Of a DNA stretch of 64,000 bases, positions 44,851 through 57,360 are shown one piece after another. The notes under the pieces were generated by a model. It did not search any database. It saw only the letters and a program-made list of their open reading frames with translations, and was not told where the DNA came from. Position 1 is the stretch's first letter, and the number at the start of each line of letters is the position of its first letter. Location of the stretch: positions 230,872,794 to 230,936,793 of the forward strand of contig NC_080540.1 of assembly GCF_028640845.1 (NCBI RefSeq), given 5' to 3'. Position numbers and translations under genes: made by a program. The stretch comes from Ahaetulla prasina (Eukaryota > Chordata > Lepidosauria > Squamata > Colubridae).

Positions 44851-47800
44851 GTTGGCATGAAAACCCCGGCTGTTGTAGATACCCCGAGATAGAAGACTAA
44901 GAAGAAGAAGGAGGCGGAAGGGCGGGTGGTTGTCGTGATTCACATAACTTACGTAACTCCTGTGAAGAAGGGTGGGTGGGGGATGTGAAATTGGGTTTAA
45001 TCCGATCCATTTTCCAAGCAGGGACCTCGTTTTCGGGTTCTTCAAAATCGCCCCAAATGATCAGCCGAAACAGGACAGACACAGGAGTGAGCAGACAGCG
45101 AGATGTTGTTGGTAGAAAAGCTGGTGGTCTCCAACACATGAAAATATCTTCCCGTCTGTATATGGCAGTTTAGGAAGGTGCGCAAATTACGCCAACTACA
45201 AAGAGGACCTGATAGACTTAGAGATATTCATCACAATACTCTGCCCTCCCCCCTTTTTTTGTTCGTTTGTTTGTTTGAAAGGGTCACAACGAGTGTTTTC
45301 AGCGCTGGCAATTATCAAGCAGGGCAAGAAAACACGATAGAAATAAATAATAAATACTGCCGTTCATCATAACCCCAGCCGGTTCATTATTTGTCAACAG
45401 AAGAGAAATGCCGCGGTTATGAATATATAAAAAGAAACACTTGTCATCTTTGGATGCCTTTTTTAAATTATGGTGCTATATGCATGTAAATATTTAACAG
45501 GAATTAATCTATATTCAGTCAGGTTAAAAAGTCATCTGCGCTCATTTCCTAGAAAACATCACGATGGGTGTGTATATGGTGAAGAATAAATTAGTTTGGG
45601 GAGTGTTGAGAACTTGCACCATTTGCACTGGAAAATAAAGAACTATAAAAATGTTGAGATGATAGAAAAAATAAATGACTAGATGTTTCAGGACAGTGTT
45701 CAGTGCTGATCCTCTTATTCCAGCTCACCAGGTTGCTCTAATCTAAGATATTACATTAATATCATGTTTAATATTACTTTATAGTATGAAATCCTGAAGT
45801 GTTTCAGGTGCATTTTTTTCACTATTTCACCTATTCTGATTTTTGGTTCCACTAGCCAAATCAGCAAAGTCAATATTTGTTTAACTATTAGTTAAGCAAT
45901 ATCAAACAAAGCTTCCAAGCTTTGATACTTTAGCCATCTGGCTCTATATATCATTAGATGCCAACAACTCTAGTCTAATTAGATTCTTATTTAACAAGAA
46001 ATGTAATTATATGTTCCACATTCATTGGTGGTATACAGTTAAAAGCTTAATGAAGCATATTATTGTGCAAGCTCATACACTTTCAAATATGTGTATGCGT
46101 GTAGAGAACAGATGATTGCAGTGACTAATATATGAATGTGTTTGGCATAGCAACCACATCTACTTGATGGCTCTTGATTTTGCTTCCATTTTTGCTGTAG
46201 TACCACATATTTTCTTGGCTCTCTATGCCTTTTTGTATATTTTGTACATTTACAGTAGTTACTTTATGACATGGCAGTTTTTCTCATAAATTATTATGTG
46301 ACAGCCAATGCTATTTGATTACAGCATACAGTTTATATCAATTAGGCTTTGATAAAGGTGCCAAGGTCCTGTTCAATAATGGTTTGGGTTGTGGCCCATT
46401 TCGGGAGAAATAGCAAGAGGTATAAAGAATGAAATGGTACCTTACCTTTCTGCAATGCTTTAGGCAACCATTTTGTCCCTTGATATTCCTTCCATCCCAT
46501 AAGAGCCAACACTGATTCCAAATTTTGGCTCTGCCAATCCTGTGATGGCCACAGAAGGAAAATTGGCAGACCATTTTTGTCTTCCTCATCTAGCAGATGG
46601 TTTTGGTCAGCTGTTGTACTCTGTTAGTATAGGTGAAACTTTTAGACTAATTTTCTTCTATTGAAGACAGAGCTATGTTTTCTTCTATTGAAGACAGAGC
46701 CAACAGAACATCTTCTTAAACAACTTACTGCTTTCTCATACATATAGTACAAGTTGTAGCTCCATCAGCTTTTGCATATAGTAGGGGAGAAGAGGAGCCA
46801 TCTTTCTGTTAACAAGTGGTTGAGCTAGTGTTCTCACACTTATTTTTTAATATAGTCATATATTAACCTTGCTTACAAAGCCATAGTTGAGGAGAGGATT
46901 TAGTGGACTTTGGTCTTAGAACAATCCAGGGACGAATACCATACAGCTATCAGTTCTGATGAAATAGTGATAAAATGACATGGGAAAAGTGTTAATCTGA
47001 CAGAAATTTTGTGATATTTTTTTTTGCTTTATGTTTGATGGCTTACTATCTTCCATTCTCTTTTGAAAATTATCCTTTGACATATCTGGTTGCTGTCTAG
47101 AACAATAAAGATAAGGCTATGTGAAAGATATAAAAAGAAGGAAATGACTGGTTCTAATAGAAGAGAATATACTGCATGTAGCTCAGGGTGTATACTAGGT
47201 ACTATAAATGAACAGGGAGCAAACTCTGCATTGATGATGTTACCTAACTGTAGGTAACATGTAAACAAGCAACCAAATTCAAAGAGCACCAAGGACTCCA
47301 GAGAGGAATATTGGTTTTTGAAAAGTTCCAGTGAGTCTAGTTACTGGAAGGAGACCACAAATGTAGGCAAATGGGCTTCTCCTGTTCCATTCCTAGTGGT
47401 CTCCACTAAAAACTGTGATTTTCTAAAAACAAGATCACAGCTCCCAAAGGAGTTTTTACAAGATTGTGAAACAGATTTGTATATTTTTAGGTTTCTTTAA
47501 ACAAATATATGCAATTATTCTCAGAAACAATTTTCTATTCTCAGAAACAAACTTAAGAGAAGTAAAGCCTAAGTTTCTAACACTCCAAAGAGGGAAAAAT
47601 AAAAAGCTGGGTTATTGAGTGATGGGACATGCTGGGATGTCATGGATTCAAATTCTGCCCAGATTTTCATCAGCATCCCCAATTAAGAACAAAAATTAGA
47701 TTGTTTATTTTCTTCCTATTACTTGTAATGGTTGTAGATGTACTATTGGAAAGGAGACACAGAAAGAATCAATAATTCATCCTGCCGTATTTTTATGCTG

Positions 47801-48667
47801 GAATTTTTGTTTCTTCCTGAAGAGTTTTCGTAATGCTGGACATGCAGAAAGGTTCAAAATGGAAAGATATGATGAGTCAGAAGATGAACTTGTCCCCGTC
47901 TCACCTATCTCATTCCATGTAAACTTACAGGTTCAAAGAATAACAATTAGGTAATGTACAGTTACGCAATGTACAATTAGGCAATGTGCAGGCTCACCAC
48001 AGCTAGTGAAATAATGATTGCTTAAAGCAGTTAATAGCAATTACTTTTAGGCTTGGAGCCAGGTTGGAAATTACCTACCTAATAGGGATGAATGTCTGAA
48101 AATCCGGCATCCATTATTTTCTCTCACGGAGTTCACTGATGCTGTGGAAGAAATAGTAAAACTTAAAAATAATTATATTTTGTTTTAGTATGTATGCCTA
48201 TGCAAATTTATTGAAATGTAGAAGCACCTCATTTCAAACCACATCTTTTTGAAGGTTGATGTAGAAGTTGCTCCTAGCTGTCTCTATATGTGTAAAGTAA
48301 AGTGGTTCCCTGTGCATCCACACATAAGCACACCCAAGACAAACTTCTGCAGTATACATGAACATTTGGCTGGAGTAAGAGGCTGCATATTTCATAACTT
48401 TTTTTGAAGGATGGATACAGCCCTATGTGATGGTTCCTTTAATTCAGTTAACATTTGGCATGTATTTAACCGTAGCTGTATTTCCTCATGTCCTTATTGC
48501 TCAGAGTTCTTCACTAGAATACAAATGGCCATAAAAGTGAAAATGCAAGAACCTTTATTCGGCAGTGCTATTAAAAAGGAGATACATGGATAATTAATTT
48601 TGACTTTTGCAATCTCTGTTTTGCTTTTTTCTTCTTTGAAACCCTTATGCTTACCTACCGGTATGTA
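44587..48667 (+). other. GDA: GDA intron 1, 5' part (inferred)
   Basis: The donor GTGAGC opens the intron. Apart from the CpG-rich first 250 bp, the stretch is AT-rich and repeat-poor. A search by eye for the next GDA exon, which should encode the HxH metal site region, found nothing up to 64000. Small duplications occur at 46652-46700 and near 47943-47992. Confidence 0.55.
46652..46700. repeat. Small tandem duplication, about 26 bp twice
   Basis: TTTCTTCTATTGAAGACAGA occurs twice, starting near 46652 and 46678, with a short spacer. Confidence 0.85.
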
Positions 48668-48972
48668 AAGGTAGTCTTTGGATTACAACCATTCATTTAG
48701 TAACCATTCAGCAGCACGTTCTTATAACCACTCCTTGCATTTATGGCTGTTGCAACATCTTCATGGTCACATGATAAAAAATTGGGCACTCGGCACTCAG
48801 CATGTATTTATGATAGTTGGAGTATCCTGGGGTCGTGTGATCACCGTTTGTAACCTTTCCAACTGTTTTCTGACAAAGGAGGGAAGCTGGATTCACTTAA
48901 TGGCTGTGTGGGTTGCTTTTTTTACTTAACAACCATGGCAAAAAAGGACATGAAATTGGGCATGATTCACTA
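48668..48972 (+). mobile_element. Family A MITE, 3'-truncated
   Basis: It begins AAGGTAGTCTTTGGATTACA after TA and keeps ATCTTCATGGTCACATGA and GGGGTCGTGTGATCACCG blocks. The right inverted end is missing after GGCATGATTCACTAG. Confidence 0.7.
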
Positions 48973-49405
48973 GTTCTAATTGGAGGCATGAAAAATGATT
49001 GCGTTCTTGTATTTTTCAGTGAACTGAATATTTGGCTGCCTTTTAACTTTTAACAGATAAATAATCTGAAACAACCGTGGCAGGGTTAACACAGTGTTCC
49101 AAGATATTATTTATGTTTTTAAAATTGTGTGGGTACATGAGTACATATATATACTAAACTAAGAAAAACTGCACTTTGGATTTACTCCGTGTGTTGAACC
49201 TAACTTCTGTGTATATGGATGGAATATCCTATTGAAGAATACTTGCTATGTGTCAGTTGGAAAAGTCTTGGAAGATAAAGGAAGGCTTTTCATTTAAGAC
49301 AACTTACAATAATTGGGACTGAATCAATATTATTACTATTTTTTAATTCAAATATACACCAGTAAGGCACTGATGTTGATATAATATCCTTCAATAGAAC
49401 ATATC
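48973..49405. other. Non-genic intronic stretch
   Basis: Nothing recognised; AT-rich. Confidence 0.4.
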
Positions 49406-49413
49406 ATTTAGAA

Positions 49414-49548
49414 CAGGGGTCTCCAACCTTGGCAACTTTAAGCCTAGAGGACTTCAACTCCCAGAAATTCCCAGCCAGCTTTGCTGGCTGGGGAATTCTG
49501 GGAGTTGAAGTCCACCAGGCTTAAAGTTGTCAAGGTTGGAGACCCCTG
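49414..49548. mobile_element. hAT MITE, near-perfect palindrome with exact 8-bp duplication
   Basis: The ends CAGGGGTCTCCAACCTTGGC and AAGGTTGGAGACCCCTG are inverted copies, and the similarity continues through AACTCCCAG...CTGGGAGTT to the centre. The flanking ATTTAGAA occurs exactly at 49406-49413 and 49549-49556. It is the cleanest and probably youngest MITE of its type here. Confidence 0.93.
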
Positions 49549-50011
49549 ATTTAGAATATATAAGTATAGTAAAATAAAGTCAACTTAACTTCTTATGACC
49601 TAAGTCACATATTCCCCCAACATGTCCTTTCCCTGTCCATCTTTTCCTCAGTCTAAGTAATAATTTAAAATTAGACCTTCATACTTCTGTCACTATCCTA
49701 GTCTGAAATCCTTACTTTACAGTGCCTGCTACCTTTTCCATTCCAGTGATATATGCCTTTGTCTGGACAATGCATGTACATTTTATGTAGTTCATAATTA
49801 ACTTTTGTTTCAGTTTATTTATCTTTATCTTACACAATCTTATAGTTCATTCAAATTCAGCAATTTGGGGACAATGCAACCCAACTGGCTCTTGAACAGA
49901 TGACTGCTATAGTAGCAGAGACATTATTTTATGACCTTGCACCAGGCATGTTTTTTTCAATGAAATAGGTTCACTATGATACATCAATGGATGAACATTT
50001 GAAAAATCAGA

Positions 50012-50057
50012 TTATGTATGTGTGTGTGTGTATATATACACACATACATATACCCGT

Positions 50058-50093
<36 letters not shown>

Positions 50094-50108
50094 ACATATA
50101 TATATATA
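50012..50108. repeat. (TG)n-(TA)n-(CA)n compound microsatellite
   Basis: (TG)n changes into TATATATACACACA and then (CA)n and (TA)n, making an imperfect palindrome. It borders the inverted pair that follows. Confidence 0.9.
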
Positions 50109-50192
50109 TTTGTTTTCTGAGGTTTTCACGGGTGTTTGTATGTAGGTCTTTGGTTATTCGGGTTTTCTCCCGCGTAAAATTGGAAGTGTCTT

Positions 50193-50229
50193 GGCGACGT
50201 TTCGACGAAGTCTCATTCGTCATCTTCAG
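50193..50229 (-). ncRNA. Hammerhead-ribozyme-like core, left arm
   Basis: Minus-strand order: CUGAAGA (50229-50223), one U, stem GACGAA/UUCGUC around loop UGAGAC, then GAAA (50203-50200) and CGUC. This keeps all conserved CUGANGA and GAAA positions. The single extra base before stem II is also seen in the 8071 and 25261 copies. ACGU after GAAA is self-complementary, which could allow pairing between two copies. Cleavage activity is untested. Confidence 0.5.
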
Positions 50230-50286
50230 GCTTCAGCTTCGTGCTTCTGGGAGCAATTGCAATTCTGGGAAGCACAAAGCTGAAGC

Positions 50287-50316
50287 CTAAAGATGACGAA
50301 TCAGACTTCATCGAAA
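50287..50316 (+). ncRNA. Hammerhead-like core, right arm, decayed
   Basis: Plus-strand order: CUAAAGA, one U, GACGAA, loop UCAGAC, UUCAUC, GAAA. The G of CUGA is lost and stem II has a mismatch, so this arm is probably inactive. Confidence 0.45.
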
Positions 50317-50371
50317 TATCACCAAGACACTTCCAATTTTACGCCGGAGAAAACCCGAATAACCAAAGACC

Positions 50372-50402
<31 letters not shown>

Positions 50403-51004
50403 GAACTAACCTTTGCTTTATCATCTGATTAATGTTATTTATCAAACATTGCTGACAAACAAAAGTAGAATTTGATCCTATTGACCAACCATTGCAATTT
50501 GCATTATTGCACTATATGCTGTTCTATAATAACATTATTAAAAAATTGCAATGCTATAAATATAGCATTGGCAGCTTGTCTTCCATGACAACAGTCCTGC
50601 TTTCAACAGTTACCATCTGGTTCTATTGTATATGTTTATCTTTATTTCACTTTTTCTGGTTATGAAATTTGTATTTAATCAGAGCATTAATCCCCCCCCA
50701 CCAGTTTACTTCAACATCTTTGCACTACAGGATTATTTTAATTTCTTATCAAAAGATCTGAATATATGTGTAAGTTATATAATTATATGCTCATGTGGAA
50801 TCATGCCATATTATTTGATTTATAATCACTCATCTCACATATGTGACTATGTGGCTTACAACGAAATAAATAAACCTAGATAGATAAAATATAAAAAATT
50901 AAAATATATAATGTAAATATTCTCCTTTAGGATACTTTATTTGGCAGTGCTATTAAAAAGAATAGGAGATACAATCTATCATAGAAATTCATTCCTAAGA
51001 GGTC

Positions 51005-51163
51005 TGTAAGGGGGTGTGCATAAACGCACTAGCGTGCCTACCATCCCTGTCCTAATGTTTTCTTGTATTCGTATCCTTTTCATGTATTTATAATTATGTT
51101 TACACTTGTATCTGTCATAAAATACATGCTTGACGAAATAAATAAATAAAAATAAATAAATAA
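51005..51163 (+). mobile_element. CR1/L3-type LINE 3' tail
   Basis: GCGTGCCTACCATCCCTGTC leads to an AAATAAATAAATAAA tail, as at 42905. The copy at 56870-57012 is a duplicate made with the mosaic and not an independent insertion. Confidence 0.75.
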
Positions 51164-51599
51164 AAAAGGCAATGAATCTGCCTCTTTTTCACCACCCAAA
51201 CTATTTGCTTAGTGGAATAAAATGTATCTAATGACTGGTTAAAAGTAATGAAACAAGAAGACATTTCCAAGTTGTTCTTCGTTATAGGAATTATTGCTGA
51301 TACTGCAAATAAAGCATTTGATGTCACTGAAAGGAATTTAGTTGCAACTAATCTAACAAAAAGAAATTCTGAAGACTTAATGTGAGATTATTATATCTGG
51401 AGAATGCCAAGCATCATTGCATCAATAAAGCTAAAAATATTACAGTTACAGTATATGAAAATCAGAATACATTATATTTTTCAGTAAATTACTAAATTAT
51501 TTATTCCTAGATATTAACTTTAGACCTCAGGACATGAAAAGTATCAGGGCACTATTATCATTTGGTAATAAGTGTATCACTAAACTTCTATGGAGATTC

Positions 51600-51725
51600 T
51601 TAATCATCCAGGTCATGATTGTCCCAAAGGTGCTTTTTCAAGAGGCAAGTGGGCTTTCTGGTTTTTCTTTGAAGACATTTCGCTTCTCATCCAAGAAGAT
51701 CCTTGGAAGCACCTTTGGGACATCT
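51600..51725 (-). mobile_element. Hammerhead-like element, truncated core
   Basis: ATCCAGGTCATGATTGTCCC and AAAGGTGCTTTTTCAAGAGG lead to GACATTTCGCTTCTCATCC. The inverse of the outer part, GGAAGCACCTTTGGGACATC, follows at 51706-51725. The GAAA (minus strand, 51681-51678) and stem II are present, but the sequence breaks inside the stem at 51698 before CUGANGA. Confidence 0.5.
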
Positions 51726-51959
51726 GTTAATAAAAAATAAATCAAGACAATAAGTTTTAAGTTTATTATGTTAAAAAAAGTTATCAATCCAAAGACTAAA
51801 ACAAAGAGAAAAATTATGTTGTAGAGAAAAGAGTCCAACTATTTTAAGATTTAGCATCTGAAATTCTGCAGAAAACAGGTCCACTTAAAACGTACCTTAG
51901 AAAATATGGGAGAACTTATCTCTTGATATTCCTCTTCAGATTAGAATTCAGTCTACATG

Positions 51960-52756
51960 GGAAGAAAAAAAATCCAAGTCTATAATTAAATAGATGAATC
52001 AAATGAATTCAAAATGAAGTATCTTGAACTGATCGATCAAGCTAAACAGATCATACCAAATCCCATCCAAAGAGGCACTGAGAGGAAGAAGAGCACAGAC
52101 AGGGAGAAAGGAAGATTGACTGTCAGCTCTGGAGTGGAAGAAGAAAAGAAATTTAAAAGAGGGGAATAATAAGTGATAATAACATTATAAGGAAATATAT
52201 ATATACTGCAGAGATGCTGATTTCTATACAGCATTTAATGATCAATAACTAAGTAAAGATATAAGAACTTTAAAAAGGAAGTTCTTTTCCTTTTATTTTT
52301 AGTTAGGTAATTCATTGCAATGCTATGTTATACCTTGAAATTAGAGGAAAGCAGAAGTTTATAGTTACACACAGTGCCCAGAATAAGTTTATCTGCGTGA
52401 CAATTGTATTGTCACTGGAGGTGACAGCTCTTCAGATTGGCCTGTCTATGGGCTACAGCAGGAATTCTGTTATCTTTCCTTACATCAGTCACTATATTAT
52501 TATTAAAATAGCGTGTTTTGCGGACCACCATGTAAGAAAGCTATTTTAACATGTTCTTGTTTGAGGATAGCAGAAAAGTAATCAATCTCTATTTAGATTC
52601 CATATTCTAACTGCAAAACATGCAACCAGCATTTGTTCACCTTGAACTCTGCAAAAGTTTTGTAAGGCTTGAGTTTGGAGAGGAGTGAACTAGAGTCAGA
52701 TGGTCATTTCATAAACAGAAAAATGTCTCTTATTTTCAAGCAAGCAAGGATTGCTT
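51960..52756 (+). repeat. Mosaic region: reference blocks B and D
   Basis: Block B (51960-52234) includes AACTGATCGATCAAGC and ends in a short (AT)n. It recurs at about 53205, 54911, 56335 and 58385. Block D (52235-52756) contains GCGTGTTTTGCGGACCACC and recurs at 58645-59177, with parts at 56663-56815 and 57711-57957. Confidence 0.88.
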
Positions 52757-53055
52757 CAGTGGTGGGTTTCAAATTTTTTTACTACTGGTTCTGTGGGTGT
52801 GGCTTGGTGGGCGTGGCATGTCGTGGCTTGGTGGGCGTGGCAGGAGAAGGATACTGTAAAATCTCCATTCCCACCCCACTCCAGGGGAAGGTTACTGCAA
52901 AATCCCCATTTCCTCCTGATCAGCTGGGACTCGGGAGGCAGAGAATAGATCGGGGCAGGACCAGTCAGAGGTGGTATTTACCGGTTCTCGAACTACTCAG
53001 AATTTCTGCTACCAGTTCTCCAGAGCTGGTCAGAACCTGCTGAAACCCACCTCTG
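52757..53055 (+). mobile_element. hAT element, family C (mosaic reference copy)
   Basis: It begins CAGTGGTGGGTTTCAAAT and ends AAACCCACCTCTG, with flanks GATTGCTT (52749-52756) and GGTTGCTC (53056-53063), 6 of 8 matching. The copies at 59178-59477 (full), 57958-58115 (left part), 54300-54414 and 55346-55464 (right parts) share these flanks and so are duplicates of this one insertion. Confidence 0.88.
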
Positions 53056-53392
53056 GGTTGCTCCAAATATCTATTAAAATGATGGGAAAAACAAATCTCA
53101 AATTTAAAGACTTGAGTATATCATCATTATTTACATCTTTCCACTTATAGGTAGAAATGAATCATTATATGAGGCTTCATTCTTTTTTTCAATGAAGATT
53201 CTGATTTAACTGATCGATCAAGCTAAACAGATCATACCAAATCCCATCCAAAGAGGCACTGAGAGGAAGAAGAGCACAGACAGGGAGAAAGGAAGATTGA
53301 CTGTCAGCTCTGGAGTGGAAGAAGAAAAGAAATTTAAAAGAGGGAATAATAAGTGATAATAACATTATAAGGAAATATATATATATATATAT
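53056..53392 (+). repeat. Mosaic: block C joined to a second copy of B
   Basis: Block C (53056-53204, starting GGTTGCTCCAAATATC) switches into block B at AACTGATC, a sequence present in both parents: TTTAACTGATCCATATC in C and TTGAACTGATCGATCAAG in B. The B copy ends in (AT)n at about 53376-53392. Confidence 0.88.
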
Positions 53393-53534
53393 ATGAACTA
53401 ACCTTTGCTTTATCATCTGATTAATGTTATTTATCAAACATTGCTGACAAACAAAAGTAGAATTTGATCCTATTGACCAACCATTGCAATTTGCATTATT
53501 GCACTATATGCTGTTCTATAATAACATTATAAGG

Positions 53535-53589
<55 letters not shown>

Positions 53590-53740
53590 CTAACCTTTGC
53601 TTTATCATCTGATTAATGTTATTTATCAAACATTGCTGACAAACAAAAGTAGAATTTGATCCTATTGACCAACCATTGCAATTTGCATTATTGCACTATA
53701 TGCTGTTCTATAATAACATTATAAGGAAATATATATATAT
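53393..53740 (+). repeat. Mosaic: two truncated copies of A linked by (AT)n
   Basis: Copies start at 53393 and 53585, and a full one follows at 53741. Each truncated copy leaves A at ATAATAACATTAT and continues with AAGGAAAT(AT)n from block B. The (AT)n tract at 53537-53584 is about 48 bp, while the next is only about 12 bp. Confidence 0.9.
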
Positions 53741-54250
53741 ATGAACTAACCTTTGCTTTATCATCTGATTAATGTTATTTATCAAACATTGCTGACAAAC
53801 AAAAGTAGAATTTGATCCTATTGACCAACCATTGCAATTTGCATTATTGCACTATATGCTGTTCTATAATAACATTATTAAAAAATTGCAATGCTATAAA
53901 TATAGCATTGGCAGCTTGTCTTCCATGACAACAGTCCTGCTTTCAACAGTTACCATCTGGTGCTATTGTATATGTTTATCTTTATTTCACTTTTTCTGGT
54001 TATGAAATTTGTATTTAATCAGAGCATTAATTCCCGCCCCCCACCAGTTTACTTCAACATCTTTGCACTACAGGATTATTTTAATTTCTTATCAAAAGAT
54101 CTGAATATATGTGTAAGTTATATAATTATATGCTCATGTGGAATCATGCCATATTATTTGATTTATAATCACTCATCTCTCATATGTGACTATGTGGCTT
54201 ACAACGAAATAAATAAACCTAGATAGATAAAATATAAAAATTAAAATAGC
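53741..54250 (+). repeat. Mosaic: second full copy of block A
   Basis: Nearly identical to 50401-50910; a visible difference is the C/G run at about 54032-54044 compared with 50691-50700. It exits into block F at AAATTAAAATA. Confidence 0.88.
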
Positions 54251-54910
54251 CATGGTTAAAGAAATCCCAAACAATACTGGGATGCAGATGTTCCTGGTGG
54301 CAGAGAATAGATCGGGCAGGACCAGTCAGAGGTGGTATTTACGGTTCTCGAACTACTCAAAATTTCTGCTACCAGTTCTCCAGAGCTGGTCAGAACCTGC
54401 TGAAACCCACCTCTGGGTTGCTCCAAATATCTATTAAAATGATGGGAAAAACAAATCTCAAATTTAAAGACTTGTGTATATCATCATTATTTACATCTTT
54501 CCACTTATAGGTAGAAATGAATCATTATATGAGGCTTCATTCTTTTTCAATGAAGATTCTGATTTAACTGATCCATATCTTTGTTTTCAACTAAGACAGC
54601 TATCAAGCTAAGCAGGAGATGTCATGAAATTTAAATTTAAGCCCAAGTTGGGAAGCCTGAAAAGATCACAGTTTATATTTAGATAGTGTATTATACAAAG
54701 ATGCCTGGGAATTAAATTGTATTTCAGACAATGCCCTAATGCAGCATCCTTTGTAATATTAAATATGATGGAGAAAAGTTATATGTATCTCCCTGCTCTT
54801 TAAAACATCAGCAAAGTTGTCTGATTTCAAATTGGAAACTTCTGATTACAGTAATTAGAAAATTTTGTAATTAGTAATTTTGTTTAAAGAAAATGTCCAG
54901 CCATCACTAT
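54251..54910 (+). repeat. Mosaic: F fragment, hAT right end, block C
   Basis: A short F piece (GCCATGGTTAAAGAAATCCC) switches into the hAT element at GGCAGAGAATA. Block C continues past the point where it broke at 53204 (CCATATCTTTG onward), through to CCATCACTATTACATGGGAA. It lacks the 25-bp insert seen in the two other long C copies. Confidence 0.85.
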
Positions 54911-55146
54911 TACATGGGAAGAAAAAAATCCAAGTCTATAATTAAATAGATGAATCAAATGAATTCAAAATGAAGTATCTTGAACTGATCGATCAAGCTA
55001 AACAGATCATACCAAATCCCATCCAAAGAGGCACTGAGAAGAAGAAGAGCACAGACAGGGAGAAAGGAAGATTGACTGTCAGCTCTGGAGTGGAAGAAGA
55101 AAAGAAATTTAAAAGAGGGAATAATAAGTGATAATAACATTATAAG
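54911..55146 (+). repeat. Mosaic: third copy of B
   Basis: Entered at ACATGGGAAG and left at ATAAGGAATTG, where it joins block F with only about 3 bp of shared sequence. Confidence 0.85.
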
Positions 55147-56108
55147 GAATTGTATTTATTTAATAAATTTATCGGCTGCCCATCTCATACACATGATATG
55201 AATTTTTGAATCCCTATGTATCTGACTGATAGAATGACTGAGTGTGCCCAGATTCTTGGCAGCTTACACCATAAAGAAAATTAAAATAGCCATGGTTAAA
55301 GAAATCCCAAACAATACTGGGATGCAGATGTTCCTGGTGGCAGAGAATAGATCGGGCAGGACCAGTCAGAGGTGGTATTTACGGTTCTCGAACTACTCAA
55401 AATTTCTGCTACCAGTTCTCCAGAGCTGGTCAGAACCTGCTGAAACCCACCTCTGGGTTGCTCCAAATATCTATTAAAATGATGGGAAAAACAAATCTCA
55501 AATTTAAAGACTTGAGTATATCATCATTATTTACATCTTTCCACTTATAGGTAGAAATGAGTCATTATATGAGGCTTCATTCTTTTTTTCAATGAAGATT
55601 CTGATTTAACTGATCCATATCTATGTTTTCAACTAAGACAGCTATCAAGCTAAGCAGGAGATGTCATGAAATTTAAATTTAAGCCCAAGTTGGGAAGCCT
55701 GAAAAGATCACAGTTTATATTTAGATAGTGTATTATACAAAGATGCCTGGGAATTAAATTGTATTTCAGACAATGCCCTAATGCAGCATCCTTTGTAATA
55801 TTAAATATGATGGAGAAAAGTTATATGTATCTTAATTGCAATATTGCATATGTATCTTAATTGCAATATTGCATATGTATCTCCCCTGCTCTTTAAAACA
55901 TCAGCAAAGTTGTCTGGATTTCAAATTGGAAACTTCTGATTACAGTAATTAGAAAATTTTGTAATTAGTAATTTTGTTTAAAGAAAATGTCCAGCCATCA
56001 CTATTACATGGGAAGGGGGCGGGGAGAAGGAATAGGAAAGGAAGGGGTGGGGGAAGGAGAAGAAGCAGGCTGGCTTTATAGGCTGAGAGGCAGAATTAGT
56101 AGGAATTC
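55147..56108 (+). repeat. Mosaic: F, hAT right end, C, E, start of T
   Basis: Block F (AATTGTATTTATTTAATAAA) begins with an old L2-like tail and contains GCTGCCCATCTC. The hAT right end at 55346 shares with 54300 the private changes GATCGGGCAGG and TTTACGGTTCTCG, so one was copied from the other. This C copy has two copies of a 25-bp unit (55827-55876). Block E contains GGGGGCGGGGAGAAGG. Confidence 0.85.
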
Positions 56109-56815
<707 letters not shown>

Positions 56816-57360
56816 TATTAAAAGAATAGGAGATACAATCTATCATAGAAATTCATTCCTAAGAGGTCTGTAAGGGGTGTGTATAAACGCACTAGCGTGC
56901 CTACCATCCCTGTCCTAATGTTTTCTTGTATTCGTATCCTTTTCATGTATTTATAATTATGTTTACACTTGTATCTGTCATAAAATACATGCTTGACGAA
57001 AGAAATAAAAATAAAAATTATTTATTCCTAGATATTAACTTTAGAGCTCAGGACATGAAAAGTATCAGGGCACTATTATCATTTGGTAATAAGTGTATCA
57101 CTAAACTTCTATGGAGATTCTTAATCATCCAGGTCATGATTGTCCCAAAGGTGCTTTTTCAAGAGGCAAGTGGGCTTTCTGGTTTTTCTTTGAAGACATT
57201 TCCAAGTTGTTCTTCGTTATAGGAATTATTGCTGATACTGCAAATAAAGCATTTGACATCACTGAAAGGAATTTAGTTGCAACTAATCTAACAAAAAGAA
57301 ATTCTGAAGACTTAATGTGAGATTATTATATCTGGAGAATGCCAAGCATCATTGCATCAA
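56816..57360 (+). repeat. Mosaic: three rearranged pieces of block H
   Basis: In order: 50943-51155-like sequence (with the L3 tail), then 51496-51682-like sequence, then backward to 51268-51420-like sequence. The second switch is at GAAGACATTTC, which occurs at both parent sites (51257 and 51672). Confidence 0.88.

Larger units (their letters stand above)
50109..50400. mobile_element. Inverted pair of Penelope-like end segments
   Basis: The left arm (about 50125-50245) and right arm (about 50258-50384) are inverted copies: CGGGTTTTCTCCCGCGTAAA on the left answers TTTTACGCCGGAGAAAACCC on the right, and TGTATGTAGGTCTTTGGTTA answers AACCAAAGACCTACATACAT. Each arm contains one hammerhead-like motif. 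The arms meet around GGGAGCAATTGC. The right arm is more mutated. Assignment to Penelope-like elements is inference from the ribozyme-like core and inverted-arm layout. Confidence 0.55.
50401..51959 (+). repeat. Mosaic region: reference blocks A, H and I
   Basis: First-occurring blocks of the shuffled region. Block A (50401-50910) starts ATGAACTAACCTTTGC. Block H (50911-51745) includes an L3-type tail (51005-51163) and the hammerhead-like unit (51600-51725). Block I (51746-51959) starts CAATAAGTTTTAAG. Copies of A recur at 53393, 53585 and 53741; pieces of H at 56816-57360; I at 56109. Confidence 0.85.

Noticed and set aside
47816..47925. Candidate second GDA exon
   Set aside because: Translation in all plus frames shows no resemblance to the expected amidohydrolase metal-site region, and no good acceptor/donor pair.
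52669..53043. Reading frames of 60-160 codons repeated at 52669, 57871 and 59090
   Set aside because: They run from block D into the hAT element; their recurrence reflects DNA duplication and not a gene family.
53960..54226. Repeated 85-88-codon frame at 50626 and 53960
   Set aside because: It lies wholly within duplicated block A; no motif, splice context or codon signal.
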